IMG/VR virus record: IMGVR_UViG_3300046003_002281
Location: 1 to 48,727 of that record
Direction: 5' to 3' (one strand)
DNA length: 48,727 nt
Source: a virus
Each line of letters begins with the position of its first letter. Position 1 is the first letter of the stretch. Below are positions 22,142 through 30,563 of this stretch, in pieces. Under the pieces are notes generated by a model. The model saw only the letters and a program-made list of their open reading frames with translations. It searched no databases and was not told the origin of the DNA. The translations under genes were made by a program, and so were the position numbers.

Positions 22142-22514
22142 GTATGCTTTAGGTAAAATAGCATTAGGAACCTGCGATGTTTGTGGTATGGAGTATTTGC
22201 TTAAAACATTGCGCCCATTAACTATAAAGACTAAGATTACAAACATCCTTGCTTGTGCTACTTGTTGGTCCCCAGATCAGCCGCAGTTGCAGTTAGGTAT
22301 GTACCCAATTAGTGATCCACAGGCTTTACGTAATCCACGTAGGGATACAAGTTATCAAGTATCTGGGCTAGACATAAACAACCTACCTTCTGGTGGGTCT
22401 AGAATATTCGAATGGGGCTGGGCGCCAGTAGGTGGAGCTTCACAGTTTGACGCAGTTTTAACCCCTAATGCCTTAGTTGCAATAGGGCAAGTTAGTTCAG
22501 TAACTACAACATAG
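22131..22514 (+). CDS. Conserved small virion protein with Cys-pair ribbon
   Basis: Encodes 127 residues. TCDVCGMEYLLKTLRPLTIK is followed by ACATCWSPDQPQLQ, giving two Cys pairs of a zinc ribbon, then DPQALRNPRRDTSYQV. This combination is a recurrent signature of short phage proteins between connector genes. The second half, FEWGWAPVGGASQFDAVLTP, resembles virion domains. Likely a neck-associated protein, exact role unknown. Confidence 0.65.
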   Translation: MSSKYALGKIALGTCDVCGMEYLLKTLRPLTIKTKITNILACATCWSPDQPQLQLGMYPISDPQALRNPRRDTSYQVSGLDINNLPSGGSRIFEWGWAPVGGASQFDAVLTPNALVAIGQVSSVTTT

Positions 22515-22522
22515 AGATTAAT

Positions 22523-22684
22523 ATGAGCATTTTATCTGACAAATATCCACAAATTAAACCAGTAAAAGTACCTGATGTACCCAGTGCAGGAACTCCTGTA
22601 AAAGATGTAAAAACCTCTGGGATTAAAATACGAGGCACAGGTGCTGCTACAAAAGGCACTCAAGCTCGCGGTCCAATGGCATAA
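22523..22684 (+). CDS. 53-residue protein with RGTGAATKG tag
   Basis: Starts eight bases after the previous stop. MSILSDKYPQIKPVKVPDVP is followed by GIKIRGTGAATKGTQARGPM. The end, a glycine/arginine-rich tag, is common in short aquatic-phage proteins. Its basic repeats resemble the GKTKGKFV tails nearby. Function unknown. Confidence 0.6.
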   Translation: MSILSDKYPQIKPVKVPDVPSAGTPVKDVKTSGIKIRGTGAATKGTQARGPMA

Positions 22685-22687
22685 GCA

Positions 22688-23356
22688 ATGAATTATGCTG
22701 CGTTAGTTCAAGCTATACAAGCGTATTCTGAGAATACTGAGCAACTGTTTGTCTCTAATATTCCCTTGTTTGTGCAAGAGGCAGAACTCCGTATATACAA
22801 CAGTGTACAGATTCCAGTACTTAGAAAAAACGTAACAGGTAATGTAACAAGTAGTAATCCTTATCTGTCTTGCCCTAATGACTTTATGGCTGTGTACTCA
22901 CTTGCGGCAATCAATGCTTCAGGTTCGTATAATTATCTTATTGATAAAGATGTAAGTTTTATTCGTGAGGCATATCCTAATCCAAGTGCTACAGGCCTAC
23001 CTAAGTACTACGCAATATTTGGCCCACAGTTAACTTACCCTACAGAGCTTTCATTAATGTTAGTTCCAACACCTGACGATAACTATACTGTAGAATTACA
23101 TTATTACTATATGCCTGAGTCTATAAGTACATCAGCATCTGGTACTAGCTGGTTAGGTGATAACTATGATCCTGTATTGTTCTACGGTGCTATGCGTGAA
23201 GCTATGATCTTTATGAAAGGCGAAGCAGATATGGTCGGGTATTATGAGCAAAAGTATCAAGAAGCCTTAGCGCAGTTGAAACGTTTAGGTGACGGACTGG
23301 AGAAAGGCGACTCGTATAGAAACAATCAAACTAAACTACAATATAATACCCTATGA
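22688..23356 (+). CDS. Adaptor protein (SU10-adaptor-like)
   Basis: Encodes 222 residues with NIPLFVQEAELRIYNSVQIP, LSCPNDFMAVYSLAAI, ATGLPKYYAIFGPQLTYPTE, VELHYYYMPESISTSA and the helix YYEQKYQEALAQLKRLGDGL. This is the pattern of the head-to-tail adaptor found in phage SU10 and relatives. It forms a ring between portal and nozzle. The stop overlaps the HNH copy 3 start by ATGA. Confidence 0.75.
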   Translation: MNYAALVQAIQAYSENTEQLFVSNIPLFVQEAELRIYNSVQIPVLRKNVTGNVTSSNPYLSCPNDFMAVYSLAAINASGSYNYLIDKDVSFIREAYPNPSATGLPKYYAIFGPQLTYPTELSLMLVPTPDDNYTVELHYYYMPESISTSASGTSWLGDNYDPVLFYGAMREAMIFMKGEADMVGYYEQKYQEALAQLKRLGDGLEKGDSYRNNQTKLQYNTL

Positions 23357-23907
23357 AAATATGTAGACAATGCTTTGTGGAAAAACCTGATGAATTATTT
23401 AGGCTTATGAAAAAATCTAAATCGCAACATAGGTTATCTAAATGCAATCAATGTTATTATGAAGATAAAAAATTAGCTATACAGATGGGGTTAAAAGAAA
23501 AAGAACATAAGGTAAAAAGCGATAAGGTATATCGAGAAAAGAATAGAAAAAAAATACAGGCAACTCAAGCAATATGGCGAGAAAACAATAAGGACAAAGT
23601 TGCCATTACTACTAAGCGAACCAAATTAAAAAATATAGATAATATAAATTCTCTAACTGCTAAAAGACGAGCTTGTAAACTACAAAGGATCCCTTCTTGG
23701 ACTACTGAAACAGACAAATGGATGCTCCGAGAAATACATGCGTTAGCCTTATTGCGTACAAAGTTGACAGGTGTAAAGTGGCATGTAGATCATATTATAC
23801 CTTTACAAGGTGAACTTGTTAGTGGATTGCATACGCCTTTTAATATGCAAGTCATACCTGCTATTGAAAATATAGTAAAAGGTAATAAATTTGAGGTGTC
23901 TTTATGA
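23353..23907 (+). CDS. HNH endonuclease (copy 3), inserted at an ATGA junction
   Basis: Encodes 184 residues. An N-terminal four-cysteine ribbon (MKICRQCFVEKPD and SKCNQCYYEDK) is followed by a lysine-rich linker and the HNH core VDHIIPLQGELVSGLHTPFN. ATGA overlaps both the upstream stop and the downstream start, so removing the gene would restore an ATGA junction. Copy 2 shares the last ~50 residues nearly letter for letter. Confidence 0.85.
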   Translation: MKICRQCFVEKPDELFRLMKKSKSQHRLSKCNQCYYEDKKLAIQMGLKEKEHKVKSDKVYREKNRKKIQATQAIWRENNKDKVAITTKRTKLKNIDNINSLTAKRRACKLQRIPSWTTETDKWMLREIHALALLRTKLTGVKWHVDHIIPLQGELVSGLHTPFNMQVIPAIENIVKGNKFEVSL

Positions 23908-24323
23908 TAGTTCAAGGACAATGCACCGTATTCAAATTAAACCAATACAAAGGTCTAGAAAACTTTGCTGTAGGTACACCCTATGTATATAAAATAGCCT
24001 TATACACGGCTAATGCAAATCTTAATGCAGACACATTGGTATATACTACAGGTAATGAAGTTGTAGGTGCAGGCTATACAGCTGGAGGAAAGGTATTAAC
24101 TATTATACCTCCTGCAAGTTCAGGTTCTACAGCATATGTATCTTTTGATAATATCTCATGGCTTACATCTAATTTTCTATGCCGTGGTGCTTTGATATAT
24201 AATAGTACAACTAATGCTGCTGTAGCTGTTTTAGACTTTGGTTCTGATAAGACTGCATCAGGTACATTTACAGTAACTTTTCCACCCGCTACAGCAACAA
24301 CTGCTGTGATTAGAAATTCTTAG
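23904..24323 (+). CDS. Virion protein, tail-associated (putative)
   Basis: Encodes 139 residues starting MIVQGQCTVFKLNQYKGLEN, with YKIALYTANANLNADTLVYT, TTGNEVVGAGYTAGGKVLTI and ALIYNSTTNAAVAVLDFGSD. I recall related proteins as short virion or tail proteins. Beta-rich, no catalytic motif. It is coupled to HNH copy 3 by ATGA. Confidence 0.65.
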   Translation: MIVQGQCTVFKLNQYKGLENFAVGTPYVYKIALYTANANLNADTLVYTTGNEVVGAGYTAGGKVLTIIPPASSGSTAYVSFDNISWLTSNFLCRGALIYNSTTNAAVAVLDFGSDKTASGTFTVTFPPATATTAVIRNS

Positions 24324-24353
24324 GGTATAACATAAAACAAATTAGGAGCTATC

Positions 24354-24959
24354 ATGCTTAAAGAAATTCAGGGTTTTGGCGATGTATCAGAGATTAGTTA
24401 CCAAGCTAATGCGGTCAATGGCGAGTCTGTAGGTATTGAAGGATACTATCATGTTGAATGCCGTGATAAAGATGGTAATTTAAAATGGGAAGAGTCATTT
24501 CCTAACTTGGTTAACTCTATTGGTAAAGAGTTACTATTAAATACTCTATTACGTACAACTACTACATACACTACTGTAGGGCCTTTTCTTGGTCTTATTA
24601 ATAGCTCACCTACTTTTCTTGCTGCTGATACTATGACATCACATGCAGGTTGGACTGAGTTTACTAACTATACAGTTGGCGGTTCAGCAGTTAGAGGTAC
24701 AGCAGTATTTGGTGCAGCTTCTTCAACAGGTTTGAGCCCAGCTAACGTGACTACTTCATTGGCTACAGCTATTACGTACACTATTACAGGTGCTGGTGGT
24801 ACAGTGGCTGGCTGCTTCTTGGTTACAGGTTCTGGTGCAGTAAGTACTCAATCTAGCACTGCAGGTACTTTATATAGCGCAGGTGCATTTGCTACAGCTA
24901 AGATTACAACTGTTGGCGATACAGTCAGCGTTACTTATTCAACTACTTGTACCAGTTAG
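24354..24959 (+). CDS. Virion/tail-associated protein
   Basis: Encodes 201 residues behind an AGGAG site. YYHVECRDKDGNLKWEESFP, NLVNSIGKELLLNTLLRTT, FLGLINSSPTFLAADTMTSH and GWTEFTNYTVGGSAVRGTA are shared with phage proteins of unknown function near tail genes. C-terminal half is low-complexity Thr/Ala/Gly. Likely part of the tail or fibre base. Confidence 0.65.
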   Translation: MLKEIQGFGDVSEISYQANAVNGESVGIEGYYHVECRDKDGNLKWEESFPNLVNSIGKELLLNTLLRTTTTYTTVGPFLGLINSSPTFLAADTMTSHAGWTEFTNYTVGGSAVRGTAVFGAASSTGLSPANVTTSLATAITYTITGAGGTVAGCFLVTGSGAVSTQSSTAGTLYSAGAFATAKITTVGDTVSVTYSTTCTS

Positions 24960-24975
24960 ATATAAGGGGTCTTAA

Positions 24976-26349
24976 ATGGCTTTAGTCCTAAAAGATCGCG
25001 TTCAGGAAACAGCGACTCCTAATACAACGGTAAGTTTTACATGCAATGGGGCTGTTACAGGGTTTCAAACATTTGGCACTGCTATAGGCAATGCTAATAC
25101 AACCTATTATACAGCCGCAGATACTGTTGGAAATTGGGAATGTGGTTTAGGTACTTACGCAACTGCTGGAAACTTAGTAGCCCGTACAACGATCTCAGCG
25201 TCTAGTAATGCTGGTAGTGCTGTTACCTTTCCCGGAGGTGTCAATTTATTTGTAAGCTACCCTGCAACTAAGTCTGTAAATCTTGATGCTTCTGGAAACG
25301 TAAGCGCATTAGGCACTATTGCTTCTGGAACTTGGCAAGGATCTACTGTTGGCGTTGCATATGGTGGTACAGGCGTTACTACGTCTACGGGGGCAAACTC
25401 TGTTGTATTACGTGATGCTGACGAGAATATAGTTGTTAATAGCGTTACTCAAGAGCTGGCTAAAACAGTTTCAAGTGCGACAATTACAACTTTAACAGCA
25501 GCTTCGTCTCATTTTCAAGTTCTTACAGGCACTACAACTCAAACATACAAACTCCCCGATGCCACTTTATTGCCCACGGGTTCTACTTGGGTATTTGATA
25601 ATGACTCTACTGGCAATTTAACTGTTACTGATAATGCTGGAGCCACTGTAGATGTAGTCGCTGCTGGTGGGTACTCAACAGTATTTCTTGAAGCTAACGG
25701 TACTGTCGGTGGTGAATGGGGTAGATTTGGTATGATCCCAGCGGAAGTTAACTGGGGAACTAACAGTTTAAATTTAGGCGGTTCAACTCTTATTACCAAT
25801 GGCGCTTGGAATGGTACAACTATTGGTACTACTTATGGTGGTACAGGATTAACAACATTTACCACAGCCAATAACGCTATATATTCAACATCAGCATCAG
25901 CTTTAGCTGCAGGTACTCTACCTGTGTTAGCAGGAGGAACAGGTGTCACTACAAGCACTGGAACTGGAAGCAATGTATTAAGTGCGGGACCTACATTCAC
26001 AGGAACATTAAACGCAGCCAACATATCTTACACAGGCACACTCACGGGCGGTACAGGCGTAATCGCCATAGGTACAAATCAGATATATAAAGATGCTTCA
26101 GGCAACGTGGGACTTGGTAATACACCGTCAGGCACATATAAACTTGAAGTAACAGGGGCTATAGGCGCAAGTACTACTGTAACAGCTCCAGAGTTATTAG
26201 CCTCAAATGGGCTAGTATTAAACAACAAAACAGTTTCTACTTCATACACAATACCCACTGGATATAACGCTACAGCGACCGGACCTATGACTGTGGCTTC
26301 TGGTGCAGTGGTTACAATTCCTTCAGGCTCACGATGGATGATTTTATAG
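24976..26349 (+). CDS. Tail fibre protein with YGGTG repeats
   Basis: Encodes 457 residues. The N-terminal domain (VSFTCNGAVTGFQTFGTAIG, AADTVGNWECGLGTYATAGN) leads into a shaft with repeated AYGGTGVTTSTG and TYGGTGLTTFTT motifs and LPVLAGGTGVTTSTGTGS, and ends with a low-complexity SYTIPTGYNATATGPMTVAS domain. The motif is typical of trimeric phage fibres. The AAGGGG site precedes the start. Host-receptor contact is inferred from its place in the fibre cassette. Confidence 0.75.
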   Translation: MALVLKDRVQETATPNTTVSFTCNGAVTGFQTFGTAIGNANTTYYTAADTVGNWECGLGTYATAGNLVARTTISASSNAGSAVTFPGGVNLFVSYPATKSVNLDASGNVSALGTIASGTWQGSTVGVAYGGTGVTTSTGANSVVLRDADENIVVNSVTQELAKTVSSATITTLTAASSHFQVLTGTTTQTYKLPDATLLPTGSTWVFDNDSTGNLTVTDNAGATVDVVAAGGYSTVFLEANGTVGGEWGRFGMIPAEVNWGTNSLNLGGSTLITNGAWNGTTIGTTYGGTGLTTFTTANNAIYSTSASALAAGTLPVLAGGTGVTTSTGTGSNVLSAGPTFTGTLNAANISYTGTLTGGTGVIAIGTNQIYKDASGNVGLGNTPSGTYKLEVTGAIGASTTVTAPELLASNGLVLNNKTVSTSYTIPTGYNATATGPMTVASGAVVTIPSGSRWMIL

Positions 26350-26350
26350 T

Positions 26351-27271
26351 ATGGCTTCTACAATAAATGCAAAAACAACAGGCGTAGGTGGTATCGATGC
26401 TTCAGGCGATGCTTCAGGTGTCTTAGCCCTTCAAACAGGTGGCACAACCGCACTAACTATAGATGCCTCGCAAAACGTGGGGATTGGGACGAGTAGTCCA
26501 AATAAACAATTACAAATTCAATATGGTTCAACAAATAGTGGTCAATTACAAATAACTAATAACTCTACTGGAACTACTGCAACAGATGGTGTTTTATTTG
26601 GATATGATACATCTAATGATGTAATTATTAACAACCAAGAAGCAACAGCAACAAAGTTATATACCTCTGGCACAGAACGCATGCGCATCGACTCCTCAGG
26701 CAACGTGGGGATTAATACTACAGTAACATCTAATGGGTTATTAAATTTAGTAGTAGATGGAAGAGCATTGTTTCTTGCAGCTAAAACCCAAAGTGCTGGT
26801 GCAGAGGGTGGAGAAATGGCTTGGGCAAGGGGTACTGATGGAACAGCATTTTGGACAATGGACGTTCTTGCTGGCGCTGCTCCAACAATAAGAATAATAA
26901 ACAATAGTGGAGCTGGAGTCAGTTTAGCAAGTGGTGCAACAGCTTGGGGAGCATACTCAGACATACGTTTAAAAACAAATGTCATGCCGCTAAGAGCTGT
27001 ATTGTCAGACATAGCAGGAATTGAGTGTATAAATTACCATTTAAAAGATATTGATACCGATGAAGATCGTATTCGTATAGGTGTTTCTGCTCAGAGTCTT
27101 GTTGGAAAATTTGATGAAGTTATTGATGTTACACAAAAGAAAAAAGATCCAACAGATTATCTATCTGTACGTTACTCAGATATGATCCCTTATTTAGTCA
27201 AAGCAATCCAAGAACTCAAAGCCATCATCGACACGCAAAACGCTCGCATAGAAGCACTGGAGGCTAAATAA
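26351..27271 (+). CDS. Fibre protein with S74 endosialidase-type intramolecular chaperone
   Basis: Encodes 306 residues. The shaft holds repeats of the type TALTIDASQNVGIGTSSPN and ERMRIDSSGNVGIN. From residue ~203 it has AYSDIRLKTNVMPLRAVLSD, IRIGVSAQSLVGKFDEVIDV, LSVRYSDMIPYLVKAIQELK and a final heptad helix. This is the Peptidase_S74 chaperone domain, which trimerises the fibre and then cuts itself off before a conserved Ser. Here that is S203, followed by D204. It stands directly behind another fibre gene, as expected for a tip cassette. Confidence 0.85.
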   Translation: MASTINAKTTGVGGIDASGDASGVLALQTGGTTALTIDASQNVGIGTSSPNKQLQIQYGSTNSGQLQITNNSTGTTATDGVLFGYDTSNDVIINNQEATATKLYTSGTERMRIDSSGNVGINTTVTSNGLLNLVVDGRALFLAAKTQSAGAEGGEMAWARGTDGTAFWTMDVLAGAAPTIRIINNSGAGVSLASGATAWGAYSDIRLKTNVMPLRAVLSDIAGIECINYHLKDIDTDEDRIRIGVSAQSLVGKFDEVIDVTQKKKDPTDYLSVRYSDMIPYLVKAIQELKAIIDTQNARIEALEAK

Positions 27272-28050
27272 TGGCTATCACACTAGATGGAACAAGTGGC
27301 ATTAATACACCTAACAACTTTGCATACAAGAATTTATTGATTGATGCAGGGTTTACTATCAATCAACGGGCTTATGTTTCTGCTGCTACATTAGCATCAG
27401 GTGTTTATGGGCATGATAGATGGAAAGCTGGTGCATCAGGCGGTGATTATTCATTTACTCAATTAGCGTCAAATACTCAGATTACAATCGCTTCTGGTAA
27501 GTCTTTAATTCAAGTTGTTGAAGATAAGAACGTCAGTGGTACAAGTTATGTATTGTCTTGGGAAGGCACAGCGCAAGCTCGATACGCTGTTAATAGTGCT
27601 ACTCCTGCTGGTTCTTATGCAGCTAGTCCTATTGTTATTACAGGTCAAACTGCTGGTTCAACAATGAGTGTTGAGTTTAATACTGGCACATTAAGCAAGC
27701 CTCAGTTAGAACTTGGAGCAGTAGCAACATCTTTTGACCAACGTGCGTATGGCACTGAGTTGGCTTTGTGTCAGCGATATTATCAAGCATCTCGCAGGTA
27801 TCATGCTGGTTGTTCAACATCAAGTCAAGATATGACATGGCTTCTTCCTGTTTTTATGAGGTCTGCACCAACAGTGTTAGTAGTAGATTTTGTTGGTAAT
27901 GTAAATAAATTAACTACAAGTTCAGGAAACAATATTGCTTTTAATGCTGGAGGTGTAAGCACAACAACAGATAGCATCATAATTCAATCAAATACTCTTT
28001 CAGCTTATGTTTGGTATGAATTTTATACATCTCTTTCTGCGGAGCTATAA
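27271..28050 (+). CDS. Fibre tip / receptor-binding protein
   Basis: Encodes 259 residues. [40 protein letters not shown] and [27 protein letters not shown] are signatures of a domain found at the ends of many phage tail fibres and thought to contact the cell surface. Overlaps the S74 gene's stop by one base (TAATG). A different tip follows two genes later. Confidence 0.75.
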   Translation: MAITLDGTSGINTPNNFAYKNLLIDAGFTINQRAYVSAATLASGVYGHDRWKAGASGGDYSFTQLASNTQITIASGKSLIQVVEDKNVSGTSYVLSWEGTAQARYAVNSATPAGSYAASPIVITGQTAGSTMSVEFNTGTLSKPQLELGAVATSFDQRAYGTELALCQRYYQASRRYHAGCSTSSQDMTWLLPVFMRSAPTVLVVDFVGNVNKLTTSSGNNIAFNAGGVSTTTDSIIIQSNTLSAYVWYEFYTSLSAEL

Positions 28051-28052
28051 AA

Positions 28053-28421
28053 ATGTATAAACTAACTAACAACACATCAATAATCCGCATAGAAGATAAC
28101 GCTTGTATCCCTAACGATCCAGCTAACACAGACTATGCACAATACCTAATCTGGCTTGACGAAGGCAACACACCTGAACCTGCTGACATACCACCTGTAA
28201 TCATACCTGACATATCAATGCGACAAGCAAGGTTAGCACTTTTAGCTGATGGTTTGCTTGATGATGTTGAAGCTGCTTTATCTACACCTGAGTATAAAAT
28301 ATGGTGGGAATACTCAACGGTTGTTGAGCGTAATAATTATCTAGTTAATGACGTACTTAAAATTTTAGGCAAGTCAGACGAAGAAATAGATCAAATGTTT
28401 ATAGGAGCATCACAGTTATGA
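28053..28421 (+). CDS. Tail-fibre-associated protein
   Basis: Encodes 122 residues. The first half has [20 protein letters not shown], and the second has [20 protein letters not shown] and [20 protein letters not shown]. Such genes follow fibre genes in many phages and may be assembly or attachment factors. Overlaps the next gene by ATGA. Confidence 0.65.
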   Translation: MYKLTNNTSIIRIEDNACIPNDPANTDYAQYLIWLDEGNTPEPADIPPVIIPDISMRQARLALLADGLLDDVEAALSTPEYKIWWEYSTVVERNNYLVNDVLKILGKSDEEIDQMFIGASQL

Positions 28422-28951
28422 GTAGTGTAGTTATAGCAGGAGATACCAGCGGAACTTGTACACTCCAAGCACCAGCGGTTGCAGGGAGCACGGTCTTAAC
28501 TTTGCCAGCGCAAACAGGGACGGTGATGGTGAATGGCCCAGCGTTTAGTGCTTATCAGAGTGTGACACAAACAATTACAAGTTCTACGTTTACTAAAGTA
28601 AATTTTAATACAGAAGAATGGGATACAAATTCAAATTACAATACCTCAACATATAGATTCACTCCAACTGTAGCTGGGTATTATCAAGTAAGTTGTTCTA
28701 TTGATGCAGGAGCATCTACCGCAGCAACTAGAGTTTTACCAAGCATATATAAAAATGGTTCTGGTTATAGATATGGAGGAAATCTTGGAACAGTTGCAGG
28801 AAGTTCTTTTACTAGCGTATGTAGCTCTATTGTTTATATGAATGGCTCAACAGATTATATTGAGTGTTATGGATATATTATTGCAACAACAGCAATTATT
28901 TCCCCAGGTGGTGGAACATGGTTTGATGCTTGTTTAGTAAGGAGTGCATAA
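28418..28951 (+). CDS. Fibre tip with C1q-like domain
   Basis: Encodes 177 residues. The short N-terminus ([20 protein letters not shown]) is a common fibre lead-in. From [20 protein letters not shown], via [20 protein letters not shown] and [16 protein letters not shown], it matches the C1q/TNF-like jelly-roll used for receptor binding in phages. A further alternative tip in the same cassette. Confidence 0.75.
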   Translation: MSSVVIAGDTSGTCTLQAPAVAGSTVLTLPAQTGTVMVNGPAFSAYQSVTQTITSSTFTKVNFNTEEWDTNSNYNTSTYRFTPTVAGYYQVSCSIDAGASTAATRVLPSIYKNGSGYRYGGNLGTVAGSSFTSVCSSIVYMNGSTDYIECYGYIIATTAIISPGGGTWFDACLVRSA

Positions 28952-28952
28952 C

Positions 28953-29114
28953 ATGAACTTATACGAAAAGATAATGGCACTTTATCCTGAGCTAACTCAA
29001 GATGACTTCATGACAACCATACGTTTACAGAATGACAGTGATGGTAATGGTGATTATATAAAAGAGTGGAATCATGAGCTTCCTAAACCCACTGATGAGC
29101 AGTTGAAGGGCTGA
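28953..29114 (+). CDS. XkdW-like small tail protein
   Basis: Encodes 53 residues between two fibre genes: MNLYEKIMALYPELTQDDFM, then DGNGDYIKEWNHELPKPTDE. The I-x-E-W-N-H-x-x-P-x-P-T ending resembles the XkdW family that accompanies tail fibres. Its stop overlaps the next ATG by three bases. Confidence 0.6.
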   Translation: MNLYEKIMALYPELTQDDFMTTIRLQNDSDGNGDYIKEWNHELPKPTDEQLKG

Positions 29115-30013
29115 TGTTTGGTATAGCTCCATTCTCAAAGACGCCTTTCTCTACGTTATCTAGTAGTGCGTATAGTTTTACTGTGGCTGAAAATATCAAC
29201 TCAGCAGATTCTAATAGTCAGCTTTCTGCGTTTTTATTGTCACGTGCTGAAAATGTCCTTATGACTGATAACAACTCTGATGCAGGGTTGTATTTCGGAG
29301 GTATTGTTGAGACCATATCCAGTGCAGATTCTAGTACTCAATTAAGTACTTTTGGCCAAACACTCGCAGAGAATGTATCGTTAGCCGATACACCGACAAT
29401 TAGAGCAGGGTTTGCGCAAAGTCCAACTGAAGCTATTACAGCAAATGACATTTTAGTTCCTTACTTTGCTGCCTTGCAGACTCGTGTAGAGCCTTTTACT
29501 ATAGATGATGTGCGAACCATGTTGGCACAGATGTACCAGTCTATTTCAGAGCCTATAACCGTAAACGACACACCTACAATCTTAGCTCAATTCGCACAGT
29601 CTGTTTCAGAGCCTATAACTGTAGAAGATCAAAGAACAATATTAGCTCAATTTTCATCAAGCATTGCTGAAAACATATCTGCCAATGATGTAATACTTAT
29701 CGGTAGTGCGCTTTTCTTTACTATAGTAGAAAACTTTTCATCAGACGACGCTAGGACTATTATTGCAGGATTTGTACAATCAGTTGAAGAAGCGTTAAGA
29801 AGCAATGATATAGATGCTGTAACTGCTCAATTTAGATCCACTATTGATGAAGTTGTATTTTTACTAGATAATGGGTATACAACAGGTTGGATAAAAATTG
29901 ATGACAACCAAAACAGTATATGGACTGCAATTAATAACAATCAAACACAGTCTTGGAACAGTATTTCTGATGACCAAAACCCTAACTGGGTGCAAATAGA
30001 TGATAACCAATAA
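29114..30013 (+). CDS. Repeat fibre-like protein with W-I-Q C-terminal tail
   Basis: Encodes 299 residues built from about eight repeats of roughly 28 residues, such as QSVSEPITVEDQRTILAQFS and SIAENISANDVI. The last 45 residues have four short units (GWIKIDDNQ, IWTAINNNQ, SWNSISDDQ and NWVQIDDNQ). Such W..I..Q tails appear on phage fibre-like proteins and may stack as a beta-helix or bind a surface. No N-terminal signal or membrane helix. Function inferred from position in the fibre cassette. Confidence 0.6.
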   Translation: MFGIAPFSKTPFSTLSSSAYSFTVAENINSADSNSQLSAFLLSRAENVLMTDNNSDAGLYFGGIVETISSADSSTQLSTFGQTLAENVSLADTPTIRAGFAQSPTEAITANDILVPYFAALQTRVEPFTIDDVRTMLAQMYQSISEPITVNDTPTILAQFAQSVSEPITVEDQRTILAQFSSSIAENISANDVILIGSALFFTIVENFSSDDARTIIAGFVQSVEEALRSNDIDAVTAQFRSTIDEVVFLLDNGYTTGWIKIDDNQNSIWTAINNNQTQSWNSISDDQNPNWVQIDDNQ

Positions 30014-30029
30014 TATAGAAGGTATATAG

Positions 30030-30191
30030 ATGAAATTTGATTGGACGGAAGCATCAACAAAACGTGGGCTTATTTGGGTAGCTACAGCTATTACAGGTGC
30101 GATCTTGATTTTTATGGGCAAACCTATAGACCAACTGCTGTTACTTGCTAGTGGTGTAGCTGGTGGACTTGGTATGATGTTAAAAGATTAA
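30030..30191 (+). CDS. Two-span holin-like membrane protein
   Basis: Encodes 53 residues: MKFDWTEASTKRGLIWVATA, ITGAILIFMGKP, then QLLLLASGVAGGLGMML. Two hydrophobic helices separated by a short charged turn fit a class II holin-like shape. It precedes the muramidase by about 3 kb in the same transcription direction. Holin function is inferred only. Confidence 0.55.
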   Translation: MKFDWTEASTKRGLIWVATAITGAILIFMGKPIDQLLLLASGVAGGLGMMLKD

Positions 30192-30204
30192 TGTTTGGTG
30201 TATA

Positions 30205-30540
30205 ATGATAACTTATATATGGTCTATAACAAGCCTTTCAACAGTACCTAAAGTTGATAACAAACTGGACGTAGTTGTGTTGGCGCAATGGACCCTAGTA
30301 GGTAAAGATGAGCTAGGTGTGCAAGGGTCATTAAATAGCAGTTCTCAATTTACATTGACACAAGGGCAAGGCTATACCCCTTATAAAGATTTAACTGAAG
30401 ATGAGGTCATAGGTTGGGTTCAGGCTACATTAGGTGTAGCAGGTGTTACTAATGCCGAAGCCTCTATACAAAGCCAAATAACAAGCACATTAAACCCTAG
30501 TGTAATTCCAACACCACAACCATTACCGTGGGTTGTATAA
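30205..30540 (+). CDS. Conserved small tail protein (DUF7936-like)
   Basis: Encodes 111 residues. MITYIWSITSLSTVPKVDNK, SSSQFTLTQGQGYTPYKDLT, EDEVIGWVQATLGVAG and SIQSQITSTLNPSVIPTPQP form the pattern of a short virion protein seen in many tailed phages, just before a tail fibre gene. Exact role unknown. Confidence 0.65.
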   Translation: MITYIWSITSLSTVPKVDNKLDVVVLAQWTLVGKDELGVQGSLNSSSQFTLTQGQGYTPYKDLTEDEVIGWVQATLGVAGVTNAEASIQSQITSTLNPSVIPTPQPLPWVV

Positions 30541-30563
30541 CCATTAAATAAAGGATAACTTTT

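Noticed and set aside
20773-30191. Several tiny genes all exactly 162 bases long (20773, 22523, 28953, 30030 and 4669)
   Set aside because: The proteins are unrelated. The equal length appears to be coincidence among genes of about this size.
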